From assembly GCF_000758585.1 (NCBI RefSeq), contig NZ_CP009281.1, positions 1,054,001 to 1,118,000 on the forward strand: DNA of 64,000 bases. The letters run 5' to 3'. The stretch's first letter is position 1. Each line of letters starts with the position of its first letter. Of this stretch, positions 9,041 through 20,095 are shown piece by piece. The notes under the pieces were generated by a model. It was given only the letters and a program-made list of their open reading frames with translations, was not told the DNA's origin and ran no database searches. Source of the stretch: Paenibacillus sp. FSL R5-0345. Its GTDB lineage: Bacteria; Bacillota; Bacilli; Paenibacillales; Paenibacillaceae. The position numbers and the translations under genes were made by a program.

Positions 9041-12000
9041 ATGAGACACACTGAACTGCCCGGAAAACAGGGCCTGTATGATCCCCAGTTCGAAAAAGAT
9101 GCTTGCGGCATGGGATTTGTAGCCCATATTAAAGGCAAACCGTCCCATGATATCGTTAGTAACGCTTTGACAATGCTCTTTAACATGGAGCATCGGGGAG
9201 GACAAGGTAGCGAACCCAACTCTGGTGACGGAGCAGGTATTATGCTGCAAGTTCCGCACCGTTTCTTTGCAAGTGAAGCTGAGAAGCTAGGCTTTGCATT
9301 GCCTGAACAAGGCCATTATGGCGTGGGTATGATTTTTTTATCTCATGATGAAAAGGTTCGGGCTCAACATGAAACTCTCTTAAGCACAATTATTGCTGAA
9401 GAAGGTCAGGAAGTACTCGGCTATCGTGATGTACCTACCTATGATGAAATGCTTGGCAAGACAGCGAAAGCTGCTAAGCCTTTTGTGCGCCAAGTGTTTA
9501 TCGGTCGCTCGTCCTCAGTTACGAACGAATTGTCTTTTGAGCGTAAGCTTTATGTCATCCGCAAGCGTGCAGAGCTTGCGATTCGCTACGGTGGTGTAGA
9601 AGAGGCTGAATCCTTCTATATTCCAAGCTTATCATGCCGTAAGATCGTATATAAAGGCATGTTGACTACAGAACAAGTCGGACAATTCTACCTGGATTTG
9701 CAGAACGAAGAGCTGGAATCAGCGATCGCGTTAGTTCACTCCCGTTTCAGTACAAATACCTTCCCAAGCTGGGAACGTGCGCATCCCTACCGCTTTATGA
9801 TCCATAACGGTGAGATTAATACCTTGCGGGGTAATGTGAACTGGATGCATGCTCGCCAGTCGCTGTTCAAGAGTGAAGTGTTCGGCGAAGATTTGAACAA
9901 GATCAAACCTGTTATTAACCCGGATGGATCGGACACTGCAATGTTCGATAATACCTTTGAATTTCTGTACTTGAGCGGACGCTCCTTGCCGCAGGTAGCT
10001 ATGATGATGGTTCCTGAACCATGGAGCAATCATGACAGTATGGACGCTGACAAAAAAGCTTTTTATGAATACCACAGCACTTTGATGGAGCCGTGGGACG
10101 GGCCTGCTGCAATGGGCTTTACGGATGGCGTACAAATTGGCGCTATTCTAGACCGTAACGGCTTACGTCCTGCTCGTTATTATGTAACGAAGGACGATAT
10201 GATTATTCTCTCCTCCGAAGCGGGTGTTCTGGACATTCCAGCAGAGGACATCTTATATAAAGACCGTCTGAAACCTGGACGCATGCTGCTCGTGGATACC
10301 AAAGAAGGCCGTATTATCTCCGATGAGGAAGTCAAATCGGCTATCGCCTCCGAGAAGCCTTACCGCCAGTGGCTGGATGAGCATTTGATCAGTCTCGAGG
10401 AGCTTCCAGATGCGCCTGAGCTGCCAAATCCTAAGCATGACAATGTGCAGCAGCTACAACAAGCATTCGGCTATACTTTTGAAGACTTGCGCAAGGTGCT
10501 TGAGCCAATGGCATCTACCGGTGCTGAAGCTGTCGGTTCCATGGGTTATGATGCACCGCTCGCTGTGCTTTCGGACCGTCCGCAGCGCTTATATAACTAT
10601 TTCAAGCAAATGTTTGCCCAAGTAACGAATCCTCCAATCGATGCTATTCGTGAAGAGCTGGTTACCTCCACAACAACTACGATTGGTCCTGAGCGTAACT
10701 TGCTAAAACCAGAACCAGAAAGTTGTCGCCAAATTTCGCTGCACACACCGATTCTTTCGAATGAAGATTTTGCTAAAATTCGTCATGTTCGCCGTGCGGG
10801 CTTCAAGTCGATGTCTATTCCAATTCTTTTCCCAGCGGAGCTCGGTGCAGAAGGAATGCGTATCGCGCTTGAACGTATGAACGAGGCTGCTGATCGCGTT
10901 ATGGCTAAAGGGCATAACATTCTGATTCTGACGGACCGCGGTGTAGACAGTGAGAATGCTGCGATTCCAGCTCTACTTGCGGTATCGAGTCTGCATCACC
11001 ATCTAATCCGTCAAGGAACCCGGACAAAAGTTAGTATTTTGCTCGAATCCGGTGAACCTCGTGAAGTCCATCATTATGCACTTCTACTCGGTTATGGTGT
11101 GAGTGCAGTCAATCCATATCTGGCATTTGAAAGCCTGGATGATATGATCGGCCAGGGCCTACTGCGTGGAATCTCGCATGAGAAGGCTGTGAAGAACTAT
11201 ATTAAAGCTGCGACTAAGAGCGTAGTTAAGATTCTTTCCAAAATGGGAATTTCGACTATTCAATCCTACCGGGGGGCACAGATCTTTGAAGCTGTGGGTC
11301 TGAACTCGGAATTCGTGGATCGTTACTTTACTTGGACACCTTCCCGCATTGGCGGTATTGGCCTAGAGGAAGTGGCAACTGAGGCACTTATTCATCATAA
11401 CCGTGCTTTCACGGATAAAGACGGAAATGATAAAGTGCTTGATTCCGGTGGTGATTATCAATGGCGAAATGATGGGGAAGAGCATTTGTTCAACCCACAG
11501 ACGATTCATCTGCTTCAGCACTCTGTGCGTAGTGGAGATTATAAGATGTACAAGAAATATGCTGCACTTGTTCAAGGTGAAAGTGAGAAGCATCTGACGA
11601 TTCGTTCCTTATTGCAGTTCAAGTCTGCTTATGAACCGATTCCAATAGAAGAAGTAGAACCAGTTGAATCTATTATGAAACGGTTTAAGACAGGCGCGAT
11701 GTCCTTTGGCTCCATTAGTAAGGAAGCGCATGAGACACTTGCTATTGCAATGAACCGGATTGGTGGTAAGAGTAATACTGGTGAGGGCGGAGAAGACCCA
11801 GCCCGTTATATCCCGGATAGCAATGGCGATTCCCGTCGCAGTGCGATTAAACAAGTAGCCTCCGGACGTTTTGGGGTTACCTCGAACTACCTTGTTAACG
11901 CTGATGAGATCCAGATTAAGATGGCTCAGGGTGCTAAACCAGGGGAAGGCGGACAGCTTCCAGGTCGTAAAGTTTATCCTTGGGTGGCTGAAGTGCGTGG

Positions 12001-13636
12001 CTCAACAGCTGGTGTGGGCTTGATTTCTCCTCCACCGCATCATGATATTTATTCGATTGAGGATTTGGCAGAGCTGATCTATGATCTGAAGAATGCAAAT
12101 CCACGTGCTAACATTAATGTTAAGCTCGTATCTGAAGTCGGAGTAGGTACGATTGCTGCTGGCGTAGCCAAAGGGCGCGCTGATATTATCCTGGTTAGCG
12201 GTTATGACGGAGGTACAGGTGCCTCACCGATGAACTCCATCCGTCATGCAGGTCTTCCATGGGAGCTTGGCTTGGCTGAAACGCATCAGACGTTGATGCT
12301 GAACAATCTGCGTGACCGTGTTGTTCTGGAAACAGACGGAAAAATGCTTAGCGGACGCGATCTGGCAGTAGCTGTATTACTGGGTGCTGAAGAGTATGGC
12401 TTCGCTACTGCTCCACTAGTAGCTGTAGGTTGTATCATGATGCGTGTCTGCCAAATGGATACTTGTCCGGTTGGCGTTGCGACACAAAATCCAGATCTTC
12501 GTAAGAACTTTACGGGTGATCCGCAGCATGTGGTTAACTTTATGACCTTCGTGGCGCAGGATTTACGCGAAATTATGGCGAGTCTTGGCTTCCGCACGAT
12601 TGAAGAGATGGTTGGCCGTACAGATTGCTTAGACGCTGCTCAAGCTTCGCAGCATTGGAAGAAGAAGGGCGTAGATTTGAGCAGTCTGCTGCATACACCT
12701 GAAATGCCAGAGGGAAGCACACGCTTCTGCAGTAAACGTCAGAATCATGGTCTGGAAGAGACACTTGATGTCTCCAAACTGCTGGATCTGGCTGCACCTG
12801 CACTAGAGTCTGGTACGGCTGTAGAAGCATCGCTGCCGATTACGAACGTTAATCGTGCTGTTGGAACCATCCTTGGCAGCGAGTTGACTCGTAAATACGG
12901 GGCATCCGGCTTGCCTGACGATACGATTCGTCTTCATTTCACTGGTTCAGCTGGTCAAAGCTTGGGGGCATTCGTGCCTAAGGGGATCACGCTTACGGTG
13001 GAAGGCGATTCCAATGACTACGTTGGTAAAGGACTGTCGGGTGGTAAGATTATTATCAAGCCTTCTCCGAAAGCTACCTTTGCTGCTGAAGACAATATCA
13101 TTATCGGAAATACTGCATTCTATGGAGCAACAGGCGGAGAAGCTTATATCAGCGGTATCGCTGGTGAGCGCTTTGCCGTTCGTAACTCTGGAGCGAAGGT
13201 TGTTGTAGAAGGCGTGGGCGACCACGGCTGTGAATACATGACTGGAGGCCGTGTGGTTGTCCTTGGCGAAACAGGTCGTAACTTTGCGGCTGGGATGTCT
13301 GGCGGTATCGCTTATGTCTACGACCCAGATAGATCCTTCGTCGGCCGCTGCAATCTCGAAATGGTACTGCTCGAAAGAGTAGAAGAGCTTGAAGAGATCG
13401 AAGAGCTGCGCGGGCTGATTAGCCGTCATGTAGAGCTTACAGGCAGTGAGGCAGGAGCGCGAGTTCTGGATCAGTGGGCAGATTGCTTGCCGAAGTTTGT
13501 TCGTGTCATTCCGAAGGATTACAAACGGATGATGGAGCAGATTCGCAAAGTGGAACAAACCGGGTTGACCGGAGAGGCTGCTTTGATGGCTGCATTTGAA
13601 GCGAATATGCGTGAGCTTGCACGTGTAGGTGGCTAA
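9041..13636 (+). CDS. gltB: Glutamate synthase (NADPH-type) large subunit
   Basis: A 1531-residue GltB (alpha subunit), which makes two glutamates from glutamine and 2-oxoglutarate. The N-terminal Ntn amidotransferase domain carries the nucleophile Cys at residue 22 (KDACGMGF) after a short propeptide. The central and FMN-binding synthase domains include the [10 protein letters not shown] and [12 protein letters not shown] motifs. The 3Fe-4S cysteines are in [15 protein letters not shown]. The C-terminal GXGXG beta-helix ends the chain. The ATG at 9041 is preferred over a TTG at 9032 because GAAAGG lies 10 nt upstream. The small subunit gene gltD is not next to it; a terminator follows, so gltD must lie elsewhere. 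Confidence 0.97.
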   Translation: MRHTELPGKQGLYDPQFEKDACGMGFVAHIKGKPSHDIVSNALTMLFNMEHRGGQGSEPNSGDGAGIMLQVPHRFFASEAEKLGFALPEQGHYGVGMIFLSHDEKVRAQHETLLSTIIAEEGQEVLGYRDVPTYDEMLGKTAKAAKPFVRQVFIGRSSSVTNELSFERKLYVIRKRAELAIRYGGVEEAESFYIPSLSCRKIVYKGMLTTEQVGQFYLDLQNEELESAIALVHSRFSTNTFPSWERAHPYRFMIHNGEINTLRGNVNWMHARQSLFKSEVFGEDLNKIKPVINPDGSDTAMFDNTFEFLYLSGRSLPQVAMMMVPEPWSNHDSMDADKKAFYEYHSTLMEPWDGPAAMGFTDGVQIGAILDRNGLRPARYYVTKDDMIILSSEAGVLDIPAEDILYKDRLKPGRMLLVDTKEGRIISDEEVKSAIASEKPYRQWLDEHLISLEELPDAPELPNPKHDNVQQLQQAFGYTFEDLRKVLEPMASTGAEAVGSMGYDAPLAVLSDRPQRLYNYFKQMFAQVTNPPIDAIREELVTSTTTTIGPERNLLKPEPESCRQISLHTPILSNEDFAKIRHVRRAGFKSMSIPILFPAELGAEGMRIALERMNEAADRVMAKGHNILILTDRGVDSENAAIPALLAVSSLHHHLIRQGTRTKVSILLESGEPREVHHYALLLGYGVSAVNPYLAFESLDDMIGQGLLRGISHEKAVKNYIKAATKSVVKILSKMGISTIQSYRGAQIFEAVGLNSEFVDRYFTWTPSRIGGIGLEEVATEALIHHNRAFTDKDGNDKVLDSGGDYQWRNDGEEHLFNPQTIHLLQHSVRSGDYKMYKKYAALVQGESEKHLTIRSLLQFKSAYEPIPIEEVEPVESIMKRFKTGAMSFGSISKEAHETLAIAMNRIGGKSNTGEGGEDPARYIPDSNGDSRRSAIKQVASGRFGVTSNYLVNADEIQIKMAQGAKPGEGGQLPGRKVYPWVAEVRGSTAGVGLISPPPHHDIYSIEDLAELIYDLKNANPRANINVKLVSEVGVGTIAAGVAKGRADIILVSGYDGGTGASPMNSIRHAGLPWELGLAETHQTLMLNNLRDRVVLETDGKMLSGRDLAVAVLLGAEEYGFATAPLVAVGCIMMRVCQMDTCPVGVATQNPDLRKNFTGDPQHVVNFMTFVAQDLREIMASLGFRTIEEMVGRTDCLDAAQASQHWKKKGVDLSSLLHTPEMPEGSTRFCSKRQNHGLEETLDVSKLLDLAAPALESGTAVEASLPITNVNRAVGTILGSELTRKYGASGLPDDTIRLHFTGSAGQSLGAFVPKGITLTVEGDSNDYVGKGLSGGKIIIKPSPKATFAAEDNIIIGNTAFYGATGGEAYISGIAGERFAVRNSGAKVVVEGVGDHGCEYMTGGRVVVLGETGRNFAAGMSGGIAYVYDPDRSFVGRCNLEMVLLERVEELEEIEELRGLISRHVELTGSEAGARVLDQWADCLPKFVRVIPKDYKRMMEQIRKVEQTGLTGEAALMAAFEANMRELARVGG

Positions 13637-13678
13637 TTTGTTGCCGCTGAAATAATGAAATATTGAATGAAGTGATAT

Positions 13679-13725
13679 AAGGGACTTGGACTTTTCCGTT
13701 TGCGGGAGGCCGGGTCCCTTTTGTT
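13679..13725 (+). terminator. Terminator of gltB
   Basis: Outer stem AAGGGAC (13679-13685) / GTCCCTT (13714-13720) with a GC-rich interior, followed by TTTGTT. Confidence 0.75.
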
Positions 13726-13834
13726 CAAATAGAAATGAACCTACGGTCTAAAGAACGTTAAACTGTTTCCTTTTTGTAATTTTCTGAAAAAAGCTGTATG
13801 GTAAACTTGTTTGTAAATGAAAGGAAGTGATACT

Positions 13835-14761
13835 GTGTCGAGTACAGAGATTTTGTCGGAGCCGGTTGCCCGTTTACAGGGAGTTACTAAAAAAATAGGC
13901 TCTAAGACGTTGGTGAGCAATTTAACGCTAGATATCCCACCGGGTCAAATATTCGGTTTTTTGGGACCAAACGGAGCAGGGAAGACGACTACAATACGGA
14001 TGATGGTAGGATTAATTTCCATTAGCAGTGGGGATGTCCTGATTAGTGGCCATAGTATTAAAAATAATTATAAAGAGGCTATCGCGAGTGTCGGGGCTAT
14101 TGTAGAAAATCCTGAAATGTACAAGTTCCTGTCCGGGTATCAGAATCTTAAACAATTTGCACGGATGGTACCGGGAGTCAGTAAGCAACGAATTGACGAG
14201 GTTGTGGAGCTGGTCGGGCTTGGTCAAAGAATTCATGACAAAGTGAAAACTTATTCCCTAGGTATGCGTCAGAGACTTGGAGTGGCTCAGGCGCTACTAA
14301 ACCGACCGAAGCTACTGGTTCTAGATGAGCCGACCAATGGACTTGATCCACAAGGCATACGTGAGCTTCGTGACTATCTGCGCCTACTCTGTCGTGAAGA
14401 AGGAACAACTGTATTTGTCTCTAGCCATTTACTTTCCGAAATGGAGCTCATGTGTGACAGTGTAGCCATTATTCAGAATGGGCAACTGCTTGAGGTAAAA
14501 CAGCTAAAAGAGGTAGGCAATGTTACAATGCCTATCGGAGAAACCTTGTTTGAGGTTGACGATGCCGAAGCTGCACTTGCTCTCATAGGACAAGGAACAT
14601 TTAAGAGCGGTGGACTTGTAGTTGAGGCGGCACGTGAAGATATTGCTGAGTTTAATGCCAGACTAGTGGCTGGCGGGATTAAAGTGTACAGTATCAAATC
14701 ACTTGCCCGTACGCTAGAGGATCAATTCTTAGAGGTTACAGGAGGTGAAGGAATTGAGTAA
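13835..14761 (+). CDS. ABC transporter ATP-binding protein (BcrA type)
   Basis: A 308-residue ATPase subunit. Walker A GPNGAGKTTT, signature YSLGMRQRLGVAQ and Walker B LLVLDEPTNGLD are all intact. A C-terminal extension of about 80 residues is typical of BcrA/CcmA-like exporters. GTG at 13835 is chosen because AAGGAAGTGA stands 4 nt upstream; an ATG at 13817 has no site. It overlaps the permease gene by 8 nt, so the two form one transporter, probably for a lipophilic or peptide compound. The substrate is not known. Confidence 0.88.
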   Translation: MSSTEILSEPVARLQGVTKKIGSKTLVSNLTLDIPPGQIFGFLGPNGAGKTTTIRMMVGLISISSGDVLISGHSIKNNYKEAIASVGAIVENPEMYKFLSGYQNLKQFARMVPGVSKQRIDEVVELVGLGQRIHDKVKTYSLGMRQRLGVAQALLNRPKLLVLDEPTNGLDPQGIRELRDYLRLLCREEGTTVFVSSHLLSEMELMCDSVAIIQNGQLLEVKQLKEVGNVTMPIGETLFEVDDAEAALALIGQGTFKSGGLVVEAAREDIAEFNARLVAGGIKVYSIKSLARTLEDQFLEVTGGEGIE

Positions 14762-15542
14762 TTTTACAGCGTTGATACATAATGAGAACATCAAGATATA
14801 TAGTCGTGCTCGCACATGGATTATGCTGATTATTCTAGCAGTATTTAGTGCGTTTCTTCCGGCTCTTATGTATTTCACAACGGATAACCCTGCATCACGT
14901 TTAGGCGTTTGGGACAGCTTCCAAATGATAGTGAGTGTTGTATTCTTCCTGAATACGATCTTCGTTGTTGTTATAGCCGCTGACTCCGTAGCGGGCGAAT
15001 TTACCTGGGGAACCATAAAAATGCTGCTGATTCGCCCGTGGAGTCGTTCCCAGATCTTGCTCTCAAAATACATTAGCATTGTGTTGTTTAGCTTGCTTTG
15101 TACTGCAGTATTGATTGTTTTTGGTTTAGCTGCATCGTTTGTTTTCGCCTCGCCAACTGGAGACACACTGTCTTCAATTGTAGCTTGGAGCCCTGCTGAG
15201 TATTCCTTTATGGATCTCCTATGCCGCTATGTCACTCTTTTCTTGACGGTTACGCTTGCTTTTATGATCTCTTCCGTATTCCGTGCAAGTGGATTGGCGA
15301 TTGGTTTATCTATGTTTATTATGTTTGCCCAAGGTATTTTCGCGGCTTTGCTTAATCCGGATGTGTTCGAATGGGCGAGATATTTAATTTTCACTCATAT
15401 GGATCTAAGGGTCTACATGGGATCTGATGTTGGTCCAGGTGGTGCTACACTAGGCTTCTCCATTGCTGTGCTGGCAGTGTATTATGTGATATTCTTAGCA
15501 GTTTCCTGGTTTGTCTTCCGTAAACGGGACGTTGCTGGATAA
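14754..15542 (+). CDS. ABC-2 type transporter permease
   Basis: A 262-residue membrane protein with six predicted transmembrane stretches, including TWIMLIILAVFSAFLPALMYF near the start and the C-terminal AVLAVYYVIFLAVSWFVF. The AGEFTWGTIKMLLIRPWSRSQ loop is typical of ABC-2 permeases. The start is TTG 14754, 5 nt after GGAGGTGA and inside the 3' end of the ATPase gene. It is translationally coupled to the ATPase and forms the membrane half of the exporter. Confidence 0.87.
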   Translation: MSNFTALIHNENIKIYSRARTWIMLIILAVFSAFLPALMYFTTDNPASRLGVWDSFQMIVSVVFFLNTIFVVVIAADSVAGEFTWGTIKMLLIRPWSRSQILLSKYISIVLFSLLCTAVLIVFGLAASFVFASPTGDTLSSIVAWSPAEYSFMDLLCRYVTLFLTVTLAFMISSVFRASGLAIGLSMFIMFAQGIFAALLNPDVFEWARYLIFTHMDLRVYMGSDVGPGGATLGFSIAVLAVYYVIFLAVSWFVFRKRDVAG

Positions 15543-15551
15543 AAATCAGGC

Positions 15552-16001
15552 TTAACCGGCTTCAAGCGTTCCTTCTGCTTTGGAGGAGCGTTTTGCTGCC
15601 TTGTCCTTTTTCGTATTACTTTTGAGCTCACCTGCTTGTTCAGAGGTGGGCTGTTCTTGCATGGCGATGGACCCATTAAGCAGGCTGCCCTCCATAATAC
15701 TGAGTGCTCCTGCAGAAATATTACCGTGTAGCTCGCCGGTACCAGTCATAATGAGCCTACGATCTGCGGTAACATCTCCATATACTTTACCAGCGATAAC
15801 GATTTCTTCTGCTCTAATACTGGAGCGCACCGTGCCTTCCTCACCTACAGTGACTACACCACTGCATATAATTTCACCGCTAAAGGTACCTTCAATCCGC
15901 AGGTTCGTATCGCAATGCACTTTACCCTCGAGCGTACCCCCGTGCCCGATCAGAGAGTCAGTAGACTTGAAAGGGACTCGTTGCTGCCGCTTGTTCCACA
16001 T
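15552..16001 (-). CDS. Bactofilin family polymer-forming cytoskeletal protein
   Basis: A 149-residue bactofilin. The core (about residues 12-105) is a right-handed beta-helix with the repeated pattern DTNLRIEGTFSGEI, VRAEEIVIAGKVYGDV and LHGNISAGALSI. The tail is a charged, disordered Lys/Glu stretch. Bactofilins polymerise without nucleotide and position cell-wall enzymes. AGGAGG precedes the ATG at 16001 by 9 nt. It lies 40 bp downstream of an M23 peptidase gene on the same strand; that pairing is a known theme for shape-determining or wall-remodelling modules. Confidence 0.9.
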   Translation of the reverse strand: MWNKRQQRVPFKSTDSLIGHGGTLEGKVHCDTNLRIEGTFSGEIICSGVVTVGEEGTVRSSIRAEEIVIAGKVYGDVTADRRLIMTGTGELHGNISAGALSIMEGSLLNGSIAMQEQPTSEQAGELKSNTKKDKAAKRSSKAEGTLEAG

Positions 16002-16041
16002 GTATATATTCCTCCTAATCATATAGTTATGACATTAATAC

Positions 16042-17139
16042 TTAAGGTTTAACATAATTCAATGGATCCACAGTTTTATTCTGCTTCACTACTTGAAAAT
16101 GAAGATGAGGTCCTGTGCTGCGACCCGTGTTTCCAAGTAACCCAATCTTCTGGCCTTTGCTAACCTTGTCCCCTGGAGATACAATCATTCCCTTCAGGTG
16201 CATATACCAGGTTTCCAGACCGTTCGAATGCTTAATCACGATATATTTGCCTCTTGCGCCCATCTGCTCGGCGGTAACGACCTCTCCATCTAAGGCGGCA
16301 TATACAGGATCGCCTAAGTTCCCGGCTATATCGACACCCGAATGGAACGCGGATAAGCCCTTAAAGGGATCTGTTCGATAGCCGAAGCTTGAGGAGATGA
16401 CCCTGGAATCAGTTGGCCAGAGCACTGCCGCATTTAGTCTGGCTTGTTCTGCCTTAGCCTTTTTTGCCTGTTGATTTGCTTGTACTTTATTTTCATGCTC
16501 CGCTTGAGTGATGGTCTGCGTAATACTTTCGACCATTTCATCGAGCATACTGTGAATCTCTTCAAAGTCGTCTTTTGTTTCTTCCACCAGATTTAGCGAT
16601 TCGCTCTGATAGGCCGCGATATATTCTCCGCCTACCTGTGGTGTTATTGCACTTTTAAAGGATGTTTCATTAGGTATGGGTATAGCATTACGGCTTGATA
16701 AGCCTAAGGTTGAATTTGAAGCGGTTGAATCAGTTTTTGATTCATTGGTTTCTGCGGCGGAGTCTTTGCTTTTGTTAATCAATGACTGCAGCTCCTGTTC
16801 CAGCGCGTTTACACTCTTCAGCTTGTCTTTAATACTGTCTGCCTCTTCTGATAGTTCGCTGACTTGATCACGTAGCTGCATAAGATCTTTATCCTTATCA
16901 GCGACCTTCATTTCCATGCGGAGATTGGTTAGTGATAGTGCGGCTGCCTCAGCTTCCAGTTGTGAGATCGACTGCGAGGCATGGAAATGCATAGAGGTGA
17001 CCAGACTGGAGAGGGACAGGGCTGCTGCTGCCGGCAGGGCGAACGCAAGTGGCTTGGAGATCTGGAGTTGTTTGACGGGGCGCCCGGCATCCCTTACGAC
17101 GAGCAGCGTAATCCGGTTATGATCTGGCTGACTCTTCAT
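16042..17139 (-). CDS. M23 family peptidoglycan metallopeptidase
   Basis: A 365-residue protein with one N-terminal membrane segment (about residues 30-52, LAFALPAAAALSLSSLV), a coiled-coil region (60-110) and a C-terminal LytM/M23 zinc peptidase domain. Metal ligands appear as HSGVDIAG (H and D) and GPHLHFQV (HxH). It probably cuts peptide crosslinks in the wall outside the membrane, or acts as an activator. The start at 17139 follows AAAGGAG. It is transcribed with the bactofilin gene downstream, which suggests the bactofilin localises this enzyme. Confidence 0.92.
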   Translation of the reverse strand: MKSQPDHNRITLLVVRDAGRPVKQLQISKPLAFALPAAAALSLSSLVTSMHFHASQSISQLEAEAAALSLTNLRMEMKVADKDKDLMQLRDQVSELSEEADSIKDKLKSVNALEQELQSLINKSKDSAAETNESKTDSTASNSTLGLSSRNAIPIPNETSFKSAITPQVGGEYIAAYQSESLNLVEETKDDFEEIHSMLDEMVESITQTITQAEHENKVQANQQAKKAKAEQARLNAAVLWPTDSRVISSSFGYRTDPFKGLSAFHSGVDIAGNLGDPVYAALDGEVVTAEQMGARGKYIVIKHSNGLETWYMHLKGMIVSPGDKVSKGQKIGLLGNTGRSTGPHLHFQVVKQNKTVDPLNYVKP

Positions 17140-17367
17140 GGCTTCTCCTTTCTGCGGCATATGGCAGCCGCCTTACGATACACGAAGCTAACGACCTTAC
17201 TTCCATTAGGCTCATCCCGAATTGTCTTACTACTCTATGTATTCCATATCTTTCGGGAACATGACAACGGTTTGTTTGAATAAAGAAAGAGAGTTACGGC
17301 AAAACCTGTACTAGAGTCGTCGCAGCGAGTCTATTGCAACTGTTTTATTAATGGAGGAGGTAGTGAA

Positions 17368-18798
17368 TTGAAGACCTTTGCGATAATTCTAAGTCTTTTT
17401 ATTATACAGATCGCAGTAATTGTATTTATGGAGTTCCGTCGCCCACAAAGAGCTATGGCATGGCTGTTCATTTCATTCTGTTGTCCACCGCTTGGCCTTG
17501 CATTCTATTATTTTCTGGGCCGTGATTATAGACAGAATCGAAAATTAAATAAAAGATGTATTTCACTCTTTCGTGAAATTCGTTCGCATGTCTCTGGCAA
17601 TATTAAGGTAGTAAAGGATGTTACTGAGAGTGGAAACGCTCAGTTTGAGAATAATAAAGGTCTATTGGATTTGCTCTCAAAAATCGCAGAAGGACCGATT
17701 ACTGGTCACAATAAGAGCAGGGTATTATCTACTGCTAGAGAAGCATATGATGCTATGCTTGAAGCAATGGAAGAGGCGAAAGAACATATACACATGGAAT
17801 TCTATATTTATCGGGATGATGAAATTGGGGAGCAGTTTCAAGATGTTATGATTCGGAAGGCGCGTCAGGGCGTTAAGGTGCGGTTACTTTGTGATGGTCT
17901 GGGCAGCCATCATTTAAGCCGAAGATTCATTCGTGTGTTGAGAAATGCGGGAGTAGAGTTTCACTTTTTTTTACCTCCGATTAGTTCTTTATTGGAGCGT
18001 CGTTTTAATTTCCGCAATCATCGGAAGATTCTGGTGGTGGATGGGCTCGTTGGTTTCACGGGTGGAATGAATATAGGGGATGATTATTTGGGGAAGGATC
18101 TCAAAATGGGATATTGGCGTGATACCCATCTGCGTCTAGAAGGAGACTCGGTATATTATATTCAGCATGTCTTCTTAAAGGATTGGAGATTGGCCTCTGG
18201 CGAAAGTATGAGCCATCCGCGTCTGTTCCCAAAACATGCTTGTGAGGCGCAAGAAGCCGTGCAGATTGTTGGGAGTGGCCCAGATGCTGCAATTGACGCT
18301 TCTCAAGAGATGTATTTTGCCGCTTTATGCGCAGCGAAACATCGGATTTGGATCACATCTCCGTATTTTATTCCTGATCCTTCCATCTGCCGGGCTTTGA
18401 AAAGCGCAGTACTTCGTGGAGTGGATGTAAGAATTATTATTCCGGCGAAGCCTGATAATATGCTTGTCTATCATGCTTCTTTGTCTTATTTAGAAAATTT
18501 ACAAGACGCAGGGGTGAAATTCTACCGCTATACGAAAGGATTTATGCATGCCAAGATCATGATTATCGATGAGCTGATCGCTACGGTGGGGAGTGCAAAT
18601 CTGGATATGCGCAGCTTTTATTCTAACTTTGAATTGACTGCTGTGCTTCTGCATCCGGATGCTATATCTCCACTTGTCAGAGGATTTGAGAAGGATCAAA
18701 AGCACAGTGAATTTATTGATCCTGTAAAGTTTAAGGAGAGAGGGAGAATTGTCAAACTCGGTGAAGGGCTGTGTCAGTTGTTATCTCCGCTATTATGA
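17368..18798 (+). CDS. cls: Cardiolipin synthase
   Basis: A 476-residue phospholipase D superfamily enzyme that condenses two phosphatidylglycerol molecules to cardiolipin. Two N-terminal membrane helices (residues 3-20 and about 32-50) are followed by two HKD motifs: HRKILVVDGLVGFTGG in the first half and HAKIMIIDELIATVGSANLD in the second. The start is TTG 17368 after GGAGGAGG. Length fits bacterial Cls. Confidence 0.93.
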   Translation: MKTFAIILSLFIIQIAVIVFMEFRRPQRAMAWLFISFCCPPLGLAFYYFLGRDYRQNRKLNKRCISLFREIRSHVSGNIKVVKDVTESGNAQFENNKGLLDLLSKIAEGPITGHNKSRVLSTAREAYDAMLEAMEEAKEHIHMEFYIYRDDEIGEQFQDVMIRKARQGVKVRLLCDGLGSHHLSRRFIRVLRNAGVEFHFFLPPISSLLERRFNFRNHRKILVVDGLVGFTGGMNIGDDYLGKDLKMGYWRDTHLRLEGDSVYYIQHVFLKDWRLASGESMSHPRLFPKHACEAQEAVQIVGSGPDAAIDASQEMYFAALCAAKHRIWITSPYFIPDPSICRALKSAVLRGVDVRIIIPAKPDNMLVYHASLSYLENLQDAGVKFYRYTKGFMHAKIMIIDELIATVGSANLDMRSFYSNFELTAVLLHPDAISPLVRGFEKDQKHSEFIDPVKFKERGRIVKLGEGLCQLLSPLL

Positions 18799-18869
18799 CT
18801 GGAAAGGGGACTTAATCTGAATTTTTCGAAGGATATATCGTGTTCCATTCATTATTAGGGCTTATTTTG

Positions 18870-18878
18870 TGATATAAT
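18870..18878 (+). promoter_or_regulatory. Extended -10 promoter of the YitT-family gene
   Basis: TGATATAAT (an extended -10, TGnTATAAT) lies about 90 bp before the start codon. The matching -35 is poor. A hairpin AAGTATA / TATACTT (18903-18925) sits in the leader. Confidence 0.5.
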
Positions 18879-18969
18879 AATTGTATAAGAAGAAATGTAA
18901 GAAAGTATAGATAATAATTATACTTCCGAATGTTTCAAAACTATACTGTTAAATTGTAGGGGGAGTTCT

Positions 18970-19878
18970 ATGAATGTGAGTCCACAAATGATTGCCAACG
19001 AGGAACAGAGCAAACTCCAGAAGACTGGAACACATAAAATGGCTAAGTTCGCCCAGCGAATGATCATGTTATCCATCGGGGCAGCAATGATGGCCGTTGC
19101 ACTAGAAATATTCCTCGTACCGAATGAAATGATTGATGGTGGAATTACAGGTATCTCCATTATTTTATCATATCTTTTCGATATTCCTCTGGGGATTTTA
19201 TTGACGCTGTTAAACCTTCCGTTCTTGTTAATTGGTTATAAGCAAATCGGTAAGACCTTTGCTTTATCTACCTTATATGCAATCATACTTATGTCTATTG
19301 GGACTTCATTGTTGCATCATGTGAGTGCCTTTACGGTTGAGCCCATGCTTGCTGCCGTGTTTGGCGGTATTATTCTTGGTGTTGGTGTAGGGTTAGTTGT
19401 ACGTTTTGGCGGATCTTTAGACGGTACAGAAATCGTTGCTATTCTAGTAGCGAAGAAGCTTCCCTTCTCTGTAGGTGAAGTTGTTATGTTCTTCAACCTG
19501 TTCATCTTATCCGGAGCTGGATTTGTGTTCGGTTGGAATAATGCGATGTTCTCACTAATTGCTTATTACATTGCATTCAAGGTAATTGACATTACACTTG
19601 AGGGTCTCGATCAGTCGAAATCGGTATGGATTATCAGTGATAAATTCCGGGATATCGGTGAAGCTTTGACGGAGCGTCTTGGACGTGGTGTTACTTATTT
19701 AGATGGAGAAGGCGGATTTTCCGGGGAGAACAAGAAAGTGATCTTCGTGGTTATCACCCGTTTGGAAGAAGCTAAGCTTAAATCCATTGTTGAGGATTGG
19801 GATTCAGGTGCATTCATCGCAATAGGTAACATTCATGATGTTAAAGGCGGCCGCTTCAAGAAGAAAGCAATTCATTAG
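18970..19878 (+). CDS. YitT family membrane protein (DUF2179)
   Basis: A 302-residue protein with five to six transmembrane helices in the first 200 residues (GAAMMAVALEIFLVPNEMIDGGITGISI is characteristic) and a soluble C-terminal DUF2179 domain (VIFVVITRLEEAKLKSIVEDWDSGAFIAIGNIHDVKGG). Families of this type are common in Bacilli; their function is unknown. GGGGGAG precedes the ATG. Confidence 0.9.
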   Translation: MNVSPQMIANEEQSKLQKTGTHKMAKFAQRMIMLSIGAAMMAVALEIFLVPNEMIDGGITGISIILSYLFDIPLGILLTLLNLPFLLIGYKQIGKTFALSTLYAIILMSIGTSLLHHVSAFTVEPMLAAVFGGIILGVGVGLVVRFGGSLDGTEIVAILVAKKLPFSVGEVVMFFNLFILSGAGFVFGWNNAMFSLIAYYIAFKVIDITLEGLDQSKSVWIISDKFRDIGEALTERLGRGVTYLDGEGGFSGENKKVIFVVITRLEEAKLKSIVEDWDSGAFIAIGNIHDVKGGRFKKKAIH

Positions 19879-20020
19879 TTTAAATTATGTTAGCTTGGCA
19901 CTTTAGTATTATTATCTGAAAGAAGGTATTTTTACGAATAATGGAGCAATAAATACGGTGAACAAGACTCGATATGCCGTATTCTTATACAATATACCTT
20001 CTGTCCTTGAGTGGGACGCC

Positions 20021-20066
20021 TGATAAGCCCGTAGCGTGAATTGATGCTGCGGGCTTATTGCTGTTT
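20021..20066. terminator. Terminator between YitT and ligD-polymerase genes
   Basis: Stem ATAAGCCCGTAGC / GCTGCGGGCTTAT with a short loop and a TTTTT a few bases later. It lies between convergent genes. Confidence 0.7.
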
Positions 20067-20095
20067 TTGGGGTTTATTATTTGTGGGGTTTACCC

